Source: Aegilops tauschii subsp. strangulata (lineage: Eukaryota; Streptophyta; Magnoliopsida; Poales; Poaceae). Taken from it: 64,000 nt of DNA. Location: assembly GCF_002575655.3 (NCBI RefSeq), contig NC_053039.3:240166622-240230621 (forward strand), given 5' to 3'. The position numbers were made by a program, and so were the translations under genes. Of this stretch, positions 21,801-33,998 are shown in pieces (the stretch's first letter is position 1; each line of letters opens with the position of its first letter). Under the pieces are notes generated by a model, which saw only the letters and a program-made list of their open reading frames with translations, was not told the DNA's origin and did no database searches.

Positions 21801-23638
21801 GAAACTATTGGGTACAGCTTCTATCACAGATCCGAAGGCAGGATCTTTGTTCCTAAGAACGGATCCTTTCTAGAGAAGGAGTTTATCTCGAAAGAAGTGA
21901 GTGGGAGGAAAGTAGAACTTGATGAGGTAATTGTACCTTCTCTCAAATTGGAAAGTAGCTCATCGCAGAAAACTGTTCCCGTGATGCCTAAACCAACAAG
22001 AGAGGAAGCTAATGATAATGATCATGAAACTTCAGATCAAGTTACTACCGAACCTCGTAGGTCAACCAGAGCACGTTCCACACCAGAGTGGTACGGTATT
22101 CCTGTTCTAGAAGTCATGTTACTAGACCATGACGAACATACGAACTATGAAGAAGCTATGATGAGCCCAGATTCCGCAAAATGACTTGACGCCATGAAAT
22201 CTGAGATAGGATCCATGTATGAGAACAAAGTATGGACTTTGGTTGACTTGCCCGATGATCGGCGAGCCATATAAAATGAACGGATTTTCAAGAAAAAGAC
22301 TGACGCTGATGGTAATGTCACTGTCTAAAAAGCTCTACTTGTCATGGAAGGTTTTTGACAAGTTCAAGGAGTTGACTACGATGAGACTTTCTCACCTATA
22401 GCGATGCTTAAGTCTGTCTGAATCATGTTAGGAATTGCCACATTTTATGATTATGAAATCTGCCCAATGGACGTCAAAACTGCATTCCTTAATGGATTTC
22501 TTAAAGAAGAGTTGTATATGATGCAACCAGAAATTTTTGTCAATCCTAAAGGTGCTAACAAAGTGTGCAAGCTCTAGCGATCCATTTATGGACTAGTGCA
22601 AGCATCTCGGAGTTGGAATATAGGCTTTGATGAGGTGATCAAAGAATATGGTTTTATACAGACTTTTGGAGAAGCCTGTATTTACAAGAAAGTGAATGGG
22701 AGCTATGTAGCATTTCTAATATTATATGTGGATGACACATTGTTGATTGGAAATAATATAGAATTTTTGGATAGCATAAAAGGATACTTGAATAAGAGTT
22801 TTTCAATGAAAGACCTCGGTGAAGACGCTTAATTGGACTTTCACAAAGCACATACCTTGATAAAGTTTTGAACAAGTTCTTGCCTGTGTTACAAGGTGTG
22901 AAGTTGAGTCAGACTCAATGCCTGACCACTACAGAAGATAGAGAGAAAACGAAAGTCATTCCCTATGCCTCAGCCATAGGTTCTATCATGTATGCAATGT
23001 TGTGTACCAGACCTGATGTGTGCCTTGCTATAAGTCTAGCAGGGAGGTACCAAAGTTATCCAGGAGTGGATCACTGGATAGCGGTCAAGAACATCCTGAA
23101 GTACCTGAAAAGGACTAAGGATATGTTTCTCGTTTATGGAGCTGACAAAGAGCTCGTCGTAAATGGTTACGTCGATGCTAGCTTTGACACTAATCCAGAT
23201 GACTCTAAGTCACAAACCGGATACGTATTTTTATTGAATGGTGGAGCTGTCAGTTGGTGCAGTTCCAAGCAAAGTGTCGTGGCAGGATCTACGTGTGAAG
23301 CGGAGTACATAGCTACTTCGGAAGCAGCGAATAAAGCAGTCTGGATGAAGGAGTTCAATTCCGATCTAGGTGTAATACCTAGTGCATCGGGTCCAATGAA
23401 AATCTTTTCTGACAATACTGGAGCAATTGCCTTGACGAAGGAATCTGGATTTCACAAAAGAACCAAACACATCAAGAGACGCTTCAACTCCATCTGTGAT
23501 CAAGTCAAGGAGGGAGATATAGATATTTGCAAAATACATACAGATCTGAATGTGGCAGACCCGTTGACTAAGCTTCTTCCACGAGCAAAACATGATCAGC
23601 ACCAAGACTCCATGGGTGTTAGAATCATTACAATGTAA
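21801..23638 (+). pseudogene. Reverse transcriptase and RNase H of element G
   Basis: An acidic linker (21897-22184) precedes reverse transcriptase. RT is frame-broken through 22190-22595. At 22596-22832 it shows YVDDTLLIGNN, the YVDD catalytic motif, then a stop. RNase H at 22868-23638 is a clean 256-codon frame: VDASFDTNPDDSKSQTGYVF, CEAEYIATSEAANKAVW and SDNTGAIALTKE carry the acidic residues. The frame ends 33 bp before the 3' LTR, the usual geometry. Confidence 0.8.
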
Positions 23639-23658
23639 TCTAGACTATTGACTCTAGT

Positions 23659-23671
23659 GCAAGTGGGAGAC
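23659..23671 (+). other. Polypurine tract of element G
   Basis: GCAAGTGGGAGAC directly abuts the TG start of the 3' LTR. The same motif occurs on the minus strand next to the LTR of element F (55684-55696). Confidence 0.8.
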
Positions 23672-24522
23672 TGAAGGAAATATGCCCTAGAGGAAATAAT
23701 AAATTTGTTATTTTATATTTCCTTATATCATGATAATTTTTTTATTCATGCTAGAATTGTATTAACCGGAAACTTGATGCATGTGTGGATACATAGACAA
23801 AACACCGTGTCCCTAGTAAGCCTCTACTAGACTAGATCGTTAATCAAAGATGGTTATGTTTCCCAACCATAGACATGTGTTGTCATTTGATGAACAGGAT
23901 CACATCATTAGGAGAATGATGTGATGGACAAGACCTATCCCTTATGTTAGCATAATGAGCGTTAAGTTTTATTGCTATTGCTTTCTTCATGTCATATACA
24001 TATTCCTTTGACTCTGAGATTATGCAACGCCCGGATACCGGAGGAATACCTTGTGTGCTATCAAACGTCACAACGTAACTGGGTGATTATAAAGATGCTC
24101 TGCAGGTATCTCCGAAGGTGTTTATTGGGTTGGCATAGATCGAGATTAGGATTTCTCACTCCGAGTATCGGAGAGGTATCTCTGGGCCCTCTCGGTAATG
24201 CACATCATAATAAGCCTTGCAAGCAATGTGACTAATGAGTTAGTTGCGGGATGATGTATTACAGAATGAGTAAAGAGACTTGCCGGAAACGAGATTGAAC
24301 TAGGTATGAAGATACCGACGATCAAATCTCGGGAAAGTAACATACTGATGACAAAGGCAATAACGTATGTTGTCATTATGATACGACCGACAAAGATCTT
24401 CGTAGAATATGTGGGAACCAATATGAGCATCTAGGTTCCGCTGTTGGTTATTGGTCGAAGAGGTGTCTCAGTCATCTCTACATAGTTCTCGAACACGTAG
24501 GGTCCGCACGCTTAGCGTTCGA
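23672..24522 (+). repeat. 3' LTR of element G (truncated)
   Basis: It begins TGAAGGAAATATGCCCTAG and parallels 16784-17630 of the 5' LTR, ending in the shared words GCACGCTTAGCGTTCGA. About 890 bp of LTR, including the TATA region, is missing. Element D begins immediately afterwards. Confidence 0.85.
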
Positions 24523-25649
24523 ATGCCGGTAGCTGGAATCCTGGACTAGAAAAGGAGCAAATATTAGAGACCTATTCTGCACAACTCCAAAAGTCCTGAA
24601 ACTTCACAGAGCATGTTTTTGGAATATATAAAAAAATATTGGGCGAAGAAAGAACCAGAGGGGGGCCATCGGCTAGCCACAAGGTTGGAGGGCGCGCCCT
24701 ACCCCCTGCCCCGCCCATCCTTGTGGGCCCCCTGGCAGGCCTCCGGTGCCCATCTTTTGCTATGTGGTGTTTTGACCTGGAAAAAACAGAAGGAAGCTTT
24801 CGGGACGAAGCTCCGCCATCTCGAGGCGGAACCTAGGCAGAACCAATCTAGGGCTCCAGTGGAGCTACTCTGCCGGGGAAACATCCCTCGGGGAGGGGGA
24901 AATCATTTCCATCGTCATCACCAATGATCCTCTCATCGAGAGGGGGCCAATCTCCATCAACATCTTCGCCAGAACCATCTCCTCTCAAACCCTAGTTCAT
25001 CTCTTGTATTCGATCTTGGTCTCAAAACCTCAGATTGGTACCTGTGGGTTGCTAGTAGGGTTGATTACTCCTTGTAGTTGATGCTAGTTGGTTTATCCGG
25101 TGGAAGATTATATTTTCAGATCCTTAATGATAATTAATACTCCTCTGATCTTGATCATAAATATGCTTTGTGAGTAGTTACGTTTGTTCCTGAGGACATG
25201 GGAGATGTCATGTTATAAGTAACCATGTGAATTTGGTATTCGTTCGATATTTTGATGAGATGTATGTGGTCTTTCCTCTAGTGGTCTTATGTGAACATCG
25301 ACTACATGACACTTCACCATTATTTGGGCCTAGGGGAAGGCATTGGGAAGTAAGAAGTAGATGATGGGTTGCTAGAGTGACAGAAGCTTAAACCCTAGTT
25401 TATGCGTTGCTTCGTAAGGGGCTGATTTGGATCCATATGTTTCATGCTATGGTTAGGTTTACCTTAATTCTTATTTCTTAGTTGCGGATGCTTGCGAGAG
25501 GGGTTAATCATAAGTGGGAGGCTTGTCCAAGGAAGGGCAACACGCAAGCACCGGTCCACCCACATATCAAATTATCAAAGTAACAAACGTAAATCATATG
25601 AGCATGATGAAAACTAACTTGACAACAATTCCCATGTGTCCTCGGGAGC
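24523..25649 (+). repeat. 5' LTR of element D, first part (5'-truncated)
   Basis: An Athila-type LTR body lacking its beginning, joined to the broken 3' LTR of G. Words such as GATGATGGGTTGCTAGAGTG are characteristic to me of this family. No coding frame. It continues after element B at 39171. The last five bases, GGAGC, are the target duplication. Confidence 0.75.
25645..25649. other. Target site duplication of element B, left copy
   Basis: GGAGC, repeated at 39166-39170. The flanks join into a continuous Athila LTR. Confidence 0.92.
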
Positions 25650-26178
25650 TGTTGGGGACATTACCACTAGGTGTAAACCGGCCAGGAGAGGCCGGGTTAA
25701 CCCCATAAGTAGTTCATCTGTATTTGAAGTACATGAAGACAGATGGTGACGCTTTATGAAGGCCCAGGGCCCAAAGCCGGTTTAAGGCATGTAGACATAA
25801 ACCGGCGTTGATATGTAAACTTGTGTTGTAAGATAGAAGTAGCAGAGACCGAGCCGGACACGATTATGAACCGGCCTCGGGATTCTGTAAACCGGCGGGC
25901 GTCAACCCATGTATATAAGGGGATGACCCGGCGGCGGTTCAACAGATAACAAACAACAACTCGAGACTCAGGCAAAGCGTATTCGCTCTCTGGTCATCGA
26001 AATCCCAATCAATTCCATCACAACTAGACGTAGGCTTTTACCTTCATTGTAAGGGGATGAACTAGTATAAAACTCTCTTGCGTCCCTTGTCCGCTTTAAC
26101 CCCTTTAAGCTAACCTGTAGCGATGCCTCCACGACTAAGTCCTTTCTCTAGGACATCTGCCGTGACAAAACCATGACA
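25650..26178 (+). repeat. 5' LTR of element B
   Basis: 529 bp, TGTTGGGGACATTACC to ACCATGACA. The TATA box TATATAAG is at 25912-25919. It is rich in the word CCGG (AACCGG), as is the whole element. Confidence 0.92.
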
Positions 26179-26179
26179 G

Positions 26180-26197
26180 TTGGCGCCCACCGTGGGG
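26180..26197 (+). other. Primer-binding site of element B
   Basis: TTGGCGCCCACCGTGGGG lies directly inside the 5' LTR and is shared with element J. The conserved gag frame can be read through it. Confidence 0.75.
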
Positions 26198-28471
26198 CTA
26201 TCACACGATGGTTTCAAGTTCTTGGAGGGCAACTTCGAAGGACTCAAGGGTTACGCTATGGGCCGGATGACCAAGAGTCGTCGCGGCAAGCTCTACATCA
26301 ACGATGCAGGCTGGGGCCCCGAGGCCGGCTCAATCGAGTACGGGTACCGGGTCCCCTTTGGTGGCATACACATTTTCATTGGCAAGATCGGTGAACCGGG
26401 CCCTGAGCCGGACATCTGCACTAACCTCGTCGAAACGGCTCAGCGTGCGAGATCTGCCCGGGTCAAGCCTGCCATGAAGCGTGCCTTCGTGGGAGTTATC
26501 CATGGAGGGGAATCTGAGGATAGATCGGAATCTGGTGGTGAGACCGTCGTTTATTCCGGCGACGAGTCATCGACCGGAGAAACCGAGTCGTTATATCAGT
26601 TACAAGATGGCCGGAGGGGGCTGTTCCGATGGCGACAGTATTCCGGACCCCTTTGATCTACCAAACCAGGTCGTGATCTTCATGGCCGGCACGCAACCGA
26701 CGCTCCACTCTTCGACCGCAGTGGCGATGATTTCCGGATCGGCAACAGCGGCAGCGGCCGGGGCAGGAGGCCCTGTGCGACCGCCAGCTCAGGTTCTATC
26801 TGATTTGCTTGACGCGTTGGAAACGCTGATGGCGGAGGTTAAACCGGCGGATCAGGATGCACACAATGCGGAAATCGCGAAAGTGAAAGATCAGATCACC
26901 CAGGCCAAATCCGACTTAGCAGCTGAGGATACCAGGATAGCCGCGGAGCGGGCCGCTTTGGATGCACAAGTTTACCGGATTATGCTAGATCAGAGTGCGT
27001 CGAACGAAGTCCTGGAGAGGAGGCACCGATCTCGCCTGCCGCCGGTTTATGACACTAGAAATCTCTTTAACACCCCAGGAGCAGGGACCAGTAATCCGCC
27101 GGTGGTAAACCGGGCGGAGGAACCTGGAGCAGGGGCGCCGGTTCAGCCACGTTTGGCGGATCCGCCTCGTCAGAACAACATTGTAACACCGCATGTCCCC
27201 ACGCCGTCGGGTCATTACTCCAACCCGATGGACAACATTGTCGCTGCCGCTTCACGGCTGGCGGCCATACCGATCGAATGCGATTCTCCAGCGTCGGTCG
27301 AGACGCGTCGGGTTAAGGAGCTTCTTCAGACAGCCTTGGTTCAACAGGAGGCTTATTCATATAGTCGCGATCGGATTCATTCCACTCCCCGTCCAAGCCG
27401 GAGTTACAGCAGGCGTATGGATGAACCGGCAGTGTCAAGCAATGCGCAGAACCGTGATCCGCCCCGTGGCAATAACCCGGCGGGTGGTGCTGGTGATGCT
27501 CAGGAGGTGGTGGACCGGGCTCGGGCACGCAGAGAGGCCGAGTTAGCGACGCAGCATGAAACCCGTCAGCTTACTCCGGTTCGTCCAACCACATCAGTGG
27601 AACTAGGAGTTACCTCTAGTTCTTTGGGAGTGCCATGTCTTGTCCCAGCGTTGCGCAATGTGCGCCTGCCCAAGGATTTTAAGGGCCCACGCAAGGTGCC
27701 GAATTACACCGCCGATTTATCCCCTGAAACATGGATCGAAAGCTATGAGATGGCCATGGAGATGCTGGATGTGGATGATGCGGCATGTGCGAAATACTTC
27801 ACCATGATGCTAGAAGGGACAGCCCGCACTTGGTTAAAGAGCTTACCGGCTAATTCTATCAGGTCATGGGCCGAGTTGAGAGCCTGGTTTATTCAGAATT
27901 TCAAGGATACATGCAAGCATCCCATGTCAATTGTGGACTTAGCTGCCTGTGTCCAGGAGTAAGGAGAGTCAACAACCCATTGGGTGCGCTGGGTTTCGGA
28001 GATTTTGCATTCATCGGACCGCATCAACGCTGACACCGCAGTTTTAACATTGGAAGGCAATTGCCGGTTTGAACCCCTGAAGTTGAAGTTGGGACGGCTC
28101 AAACGTCATTGTAATGACATGGGAACCCTCATGGCTGCACTGGTGAAGTATGCCGACTCTGATAGTACCAAGGATCCCGAGTCTGACGATGATAAGACAG
28201 GGAAGGGAAAGAAGAGCGGCAACGCCAAGGGGCAGCACCACAACCCGGCGGGTCACGGAAACGGCGGCAAGCGTAAGGCGGACCACGGTTTAGACTTTGT
28301 GGCTAACACTAATACACATGACAAGGGCCAGTGGCGTAAGGGTAAACTGCCCCAGCGCGGCGGAAGGCCAAGTCCTAATCCGGACCGTTTGTCTTATCTG
28401 TTGAACAGCCCTGTCCAAAGCATGGGACGAAGGAGGACCCGTCCACGCACCTCTGGAAAGATTGTTACATC
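26180..28471 (+). pseudogene. gag of element B
   Basis: Segment 1 (26180-26656) has the N-terminal block shared with element J (GYAMGRMTKS, LYINDAGWGPEAGSIEYGY), with the first Met near 26258. Segment 2 (26481-27962) is a 493-codon frame: an acidic coiled coil, a Pro/Arg-rich linker, then the retrotransposon gag core (LPKDFKGPRKVPNYTADLSPETWIES, YFTMMLEGTARTWLKSLP). TAA at 27960 stops it. The same protein continues from 27984 (LEGNCRFEPLKLKLGRLKRHCNDM) into a Lys/Gly-rich tail. A further frame change near 28400 leads to the zinc-finger region and the Gly/Gln-rich N-part of the pol frame. Confidence 0.8.
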
Positions 28472-31400
28472 ATGCAAGAGTTCAAAAATTCTGATTCTTT
28501 CCGGTATGACCATGGACCAGGAGGCGGTTCGGGCCCCGGCTCTCATGGGACGGGTTATGGCGGAGGAAATTCCGGTTCAGGCTTCCACGGTAATCAGGGT
28601 GGACATAACAATCAAAGTAATCAGGGTAACCAAGGTGGCTATAATCATCAGGGCAATCAGCAGCAGCAGCAGTCGGGTTACCAGAGCAACCCGAAGCAGT
28701 TGAATAGCGGACAGTATCATGTCTTCACCACTAGCTTGGACAAGCGCGATCAGAAGCTTCATAAAAGGGCGGTGAATGCCGTTGAACCAGCGATGCCCCG
28801 TTATTTACGTTGGTTTGAGCAGCCGATTGTGTGGAGTAGAGAAGATCATCCACCCCAGGTTGACAATCCGGGTCATCTGGCTCTGGTGGTGGCACCTCAG
28901 GTGGGAGGTTATAAGTTCACTAAAGTACTCATGGACGGAGGGAGTAGTATCAATATCCTTTATTATGAAACTTTCCGTCGCATGGGGTTAACAGATAAAA
29001 ATCTTAAACCGTCCAATACGGTGTTCCATGGTGTGGTGCCTGGTAAGTCGGCATATCCTGTTGGTAAGATAGCTCTGGAGGTGGCTTTTGGAGATGAGTA
29101 TGGCTCGAGATCAGAAACCTTGACCTTTGAAGTGGTGAAAATCAGCAGCCCGTATCATGCCCTATTTGGACGGCCAACTTATGCTAAGTTTATGGCACGA
29201 CCTTGTTATGTCTATCTGCAGCTCAAGATGCCAGGTCACAAGGGAACTATAACCGTGCATGGGAGCCGCAAGATTGCTCTGGAGTGTGAAGAAGGTGATG
29301 CGGCTTATGCTGAGTCGGTTTCTTCAACAAAAGAGTTGAAGTTTTACAAGGACAATGTTGATCTGGTAGATATGACTTCATTGAAGAAACCAACTACAGA
29401 GCATGATCCGGCCCTGAAGTTTAAATCGGCTGATGAGACTAAGCTTGTTGACTTTGTGCCTGGCGATTCGTCCAAGCAGTTTAGCATCAGCGCTAACTTG
29501 GATCTGAAATAGGAAAGCGCGCTCATCGAGTTCATCTGTGAGAATCGGGACATCTTTGCATCGAAGCCTTCTGACATGCCAGGTGTACCGAGAGAACTCG
29601 CTGAGCACACTCTCAATGTTGATCCCAAGTATAAACCGGTCAAGCAGTTTCTCCACCGGTTTAATGAAGAAAGGCGCAAAGCTATTGGAGAAGAAGTAGC
29701 CAGGCTCTTGGCGGCTGGATTTACCGTTGAAGTATTCCATCCTGAGTGGTTGGCTAATCCGGTGCTGGTCCTCAAGAAGAATGGCACTTGGCGTATGTGT
29801 GTGGATTACACAGACCTCAACAAAGCTTGTCCAGCAGATCCTTTTGCCCTTCCCCGTATTGATCAAATTATTGATGCTACGGCGGGTTGCGAGCGTTTAA
29901 GCTTTTTGGATGCATATTCTGGTTATCATCAGATCAAAATGGCAGTTAAGGACCAGGAGAAGACAGCCTTCATAACTCCCTTTGGAGCCTTCTGCTATGT
30001 GTCCATGCCCTTTGGGCTCAAGAGTGCCCAGGCGACTTATCAACGGTGTGTGCAGAATTGTCTGCATAAACAGATCGGCCGCAATGTTCACGCCTATGTG
30101 GATGATATTGTGGTAAAATCAAGGAAGAAAGAGACATTGATTGCTGACTTGAAGGAAACCTTTGATAACCTGCGGGTTTATAAATTGATGCTTAATCCGG
30201 CCAAGTGTGTCTTTGGTGTACCTGTAGGCAAGCTCTTGGGCTTTTTGGTGTCTAACATGGGCATTGAAGCTAATCCAGAAAAGATCAAAGCCATCACCTC
30301 CTTGGCTAAACCGAAGTGTATCAATGATGTTCAACGCCTGGCAGGCCAGATTGCCGCGTTGAGCCGGTTTGTCAGTCGCCTTGGCGAGAAGGCCATCCCT
30401 TTATATCAGATGCTGAAGAAAACGGATAACTTCGTCTGGAGTGACGCCGCTAATGAAGCACTTGAGGACTTAAAGCGGCAGCTGGCTAATCCGCCGATTC
30501 TCGCTGCTCCAGTGGACAAAGAACCATTGTTGCTATATGTGGCAGCTAATGCTCGGGCTGTTAGTGTGGCTATTGTGGTGGAACGCAAGGAGGCAGGAAA
30601 GGAATATCCGGTTCAGCGGCCGGTTTACTATATCAGTGAGGTACTTATTGAGTCCAAGCAGAGATACCCGCATTGGCAAAAATTGGTGTATGGGGTTTTC
30701 ATGGCAAGCCAGAAGCTTAAGCAGTATTTCCAAGGTCATCCCATCACGGTGGTCAGCTCCGCTCCTTTGGGGGATATAATCCAGAACAGGGAAGCAACTG
30801 GTCGGATTGCTAAATGGGCTATCGAGCTCGGGCCTCATGGGTTGAAATACATACCCTGAACGGCGATCAAATCTCAGGCACTTGTGGATTTCATCAATGA
30901 TTGGACAGAATTACAAGCGCCAGAGGAGAAGCCGGATCACACTTATTGGACTATTCATTTTGATGGGTCCAGGCAATTGGAGGGCTCGGGGGTCGGAGTC
31001 GTATTAACTTCCCCACGAGGTGATAAGTTTTGTTATGTTCTCCGTTTAATGTTCCCTTGCACTAACAATGCAGCTGAATATGAGGCTTTACTCCATGGTC
31101 TTCGGATGGCTAAGGAGATGAACCTAAGCCGAGTTAAGTGCTTCGGTGACTCAGATCTGGTGGCTCAACAAGTGTCCGGCACTTGGGATTCCAAGGACCC
31201 ACTAATGGCAGCATATCGTCGTGAGGTGGATATTGTTGCAGGTCACTTTAAAGGTTATCAGGTGGATCATGTGGACCGGCGGAAGAATGAAGCAGCGGAT
31301 GCTTTAAGCCGCCTGGGTTCCCAACGTAAACCGGTTCCACCTAATGTCTTCCTGGATGTTTTGCATAATCTGTCCGTCAAGCTCCCTGGTGAAGAGGATT

Positions 31401-32716
31401 TGGCTGTTCCTGATCCGGAGGCTCAGTTGGTGGCGGCTCTTCATGTTACCCCAAATTGGACGGTTCCATATCTGGCGTATATAAACCGGGGTGAGTTACC
31501 AGAGGATGAAACTTTGGCCAGGCAGATAACCCGGCGGTCCAAGTCAATGACTATTATCAATGGAGAGTTACATCATTGCAGTGTGACAAGGGCGTTTCAA
31601 CGCTGTGTGTCTCCTGAGGAGGGCCGTGAAATTTTGCGTGAGATCCACGAAGGAGATTGTGGTCACCACGCCGGTTCAAAATCTTTGGTGGCCAAGGCAT
31701 TTCGTCACGGTTTCTATTGGTTGACAGCTCATGCTGATGCCGAGGACTTGGTCAAAAGATGTGATGGCTGTCAGAAATTCTCAAGGCGCGCTCATGTACC
31801 AGCTCAAGAATTGAGGATGATTCCAATCACCTAGCCGTTTGCAACTTGGGGGCTGGATATGGTTGGGCCTTTCAAGAGGTCCATGGACAAGAAGACCCAC
31901 CTTTTGGTGGTGGTTGATAAGTTTACGAAGTGGTAGGAGGCAGAGCCAGTTAGTAAGTGTAACGTAGCCACGGCGGTTCAATTCATCAAAAAGGTGATCT
32001 TTCGGTTTGGTTTTCCACACAGCATTATAACAGACAATGGTACCAATCTGTCAAAGGGTGCCATGAAGGAGTTCTGTCAACGTGAGCACATCAGGCTTGA
32101 CGTGTCATCAGTGGCTCACCCGTAGTCCAATGGTCAAGCGGAGAGGGCCAATCAAGAGATCTTGAGAGGTATCAAACCCAGGCTTATGGTTCCTTTGCAA
32201 CGGACGCCGGGTTGTTGGGTTGAGGAGTTACCTTCTGTGTTGTGGAGCATCAATACCACACCCAACAGGTCGACAGGGTACACACCATTCTTCATGGTTT
32301 ATGGAGCAGAAGCAGTTCTTCCTAGTGACATCCGTCATGACTCGCCTCGTGTAGGAGCATATGTTGAAGCTGACAACGAGAAGGCACGGCAGGAAGCTCT
32401 TGACCTGTTAGATGAGGAACGTGACATGGCGGCAGCCCATTCGGCGATTTATCAGCAAGATCTGCGTCGCTATCATAGCCGCCGGGTTAGAACCAGAATC
32501 TTTCAAGAAGGTGATTTGGTGCTTCGGCTAATCCAGGATCAGACGGATATGCACAAGCTATCCCCCCCTTGGGAAGGACCCTTTGTGGTCAGCAAGAATC
32601 TACACAACGGGTCGTACTACCTAATCGATGTTCGAGAGCGCAAAGACTCACATAAATCGAAGGAGGAGACCAACCGGCCGTGGAATATTGCTCATCTTCG
32701 GCCTTACTATACTTGA
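28472..32716 (+). pseudogene. pol polyprotein of element B: protease, reverse transcriptase, RNase H, integrase
   Basis: A single reading frame covers 28472-32716 with no frameshift. It has five stops: 29510, 30857, 31832, 31934 and 32123. Domains: Gly/Asn/Gln-rich linker (28500-28700); protease with LMDGGSSINILYYE near 28930; reverse transcriptase 29640-30260 with AYVDDIVVKSRKKE at about 30090; first RNase H 30480-30850 (WSDAANEALEDLK, RYPHWQKLVYGVFMA); second RNase H 30955-31320 (IHFDGSRQLEGSGVG, NNAAEYEALLHGLRMA, CFGDSDLVAQQV, NEAADALSRLG); integrase 31640-32716 with zinc-binding H-H-C-C (HEGDCGHHAG, CDGCQKF), core WGLDMVGPF, ITDNGTNL and AERANQEI supplying D, D and E. A second RNase H is typical of the Tat lineage. 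Confidence 0.88.
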
Positions 32717-33998
32717 GCTATAGGCTCTGCTTATGTACATATTATGACAATGTATATATTATGATCAATATAATAAACCGGAACCTTAGCTAAAGCGGGG
32801 TATCTGTTGTTTTTCTTACATCATGTGTGGTTACATGGAGCTTACAAAGCAGCGTCCGGTTTACCCCTTGATTTAGCTTCTCAAAGCTTCATATTAGATC
32901 ATTTGGGGGCTTGGTCGTATCCGAACCATAGCTACACCTCTTGATCAGCGCAATGCCACAGCATCACTTGGGGGCTTGGTCGTATCCGAACCATAGCTAC
33001 ACCTCTTGATCGGCGCAATGCCACAGCATCACTTGGGGGCTTGGTCGTACCCGAACCATAGCTACACCTCTTGATCGGCGTAATGCCACAACATCACTTG
33101 GGGGCTTGGTCGTACCCGAACCATAGCTACACCTCTTGATCGGCATAATGCCACAGCATCACTTTGGGGCTTGGTCATATCCGAACCACAGTCACACCTC
33201 TTGATTGGCTCAAAGCCACATCAATCCGGGGCCAAAGAGAGTGTTGTAAAACAACAGCTCAAACATAGGCACCCACTGAGCACAGCTCACAATGTTGTTT
33301 GGAGATTTTTTTCTGTCAAATTTAGGGCATGGCAGCCCGTGAAAAGCCTCGACTACAACGGTTTTATTTGCCTTTTGCTAAGTTTCTCTTTCTTTTGATA
33401 AGATTGATGATGTTTTCAAACCGGTGTTTATCAACCCGGTTAGGCTGTCAACTACAAGTTGTCAGTACATCATCAAGTTATAATCCGGAGACTATCAGCC
33501 CGGTTTGGTTTTGACTCAAAGTCACCAGTATGGAATAAACCGGTGTTTATCACAACCTGGAGTGGTTTTATTGTAAACATGCATCATATAACAGGAGTTA
33601 CTTTTACTCCGGATTAGGGTTATTACCCTCATTACAAAGCTGGTCAGCCAACACTATGCCTAAAGGTCACAGGTATCATATATTTCCATATTTGGTTATC
33701 TTTTACAACCTTGGTTATAAACCTTGGTCATGTATATATTTGGGTATCATGACCCGCCCGGTGGTAAACCGCCAGGGCGCTTTAAGCTTCTTATCTGCAG
33801 GAACAACTTGAATAAATAGCTATGGATTATAAACATTGTATCTTAAGCATGGCGGATTAACACGCATCAGTCGCAGAGAAATATGCATGAAGGCATAACA
33901 GACCAAGTGTTTTAACTAGCCTATTACAAGGCGTTTTAGTACCCAAAGGGATAATTGTTTCTCAGTAAGCATTGAAGCAAGTGGAAGACTAAATCGGC
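32717..33998 (+). other. Element B spacer between pol and the antisense gene
   Basis: 1.3 kb without a supported gene. It contains the 65-bp tandem repeat described separately, followed by A/T-rich DNA dotted with AACCGG words. The frames at 33171-33514 are short and unlike anything I know. Confidence 0.6.
32902..33226 (+). repeat. 65-bp tandem repeat, five units
   Basis: Successive copies of TTGGGGGCTTGGTCGTA...CACAGCATCAC begin at about 32902, 32967, 33032, 33097 and 33162, exactly 65 bp apart. Units 1-4 are nearly identical; unit 5 is diverged in its second half. Each unit opens with a purine-rich TTGGGGGCT that resembles the polypurine tract of this group. The units are contiguous with no spacers, so it is not CRISPR-like. 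Confidence 0.9.

Larger units (their letters stand above)
16784..24522 (+). mobile_element. Element G: Angela/WIS-like Ty1/Copia retrotransposon
   Basis: Order on +: 5' LTR, Met-type primer site, about 1.2 kb leader, gag, protease, integrase, reverse transcriptase, RNase H, polypurine tract, then a 3' LTR cut short at about 24522. There it meets the truncated LTR of element D. The domain order with integrase before reverse transcriptase defines Copia. LTR comparison over the first 165 bp gives roughly 11 differences, so the insertion is old. Because the 3' LTR end is missing, no target duplication can be checked. Confidence 0.88.

Noticed and set aside
26173..26394. ATG-started frame MTVGAHRGA at the LTR/primer-site joint of B
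   Set aside because: The ATG lies in the LTR end and the frame is not conserved with J beyond the primer site; the conserved protein is in another frame.
32902..33226. Possible CRISPR-like array (regular 65-bp repeat)
   Set aside because: The units are contiguous tandem copies with no unique spacers, lie within a plant retrotransposon and have no cas-like genes nearby.
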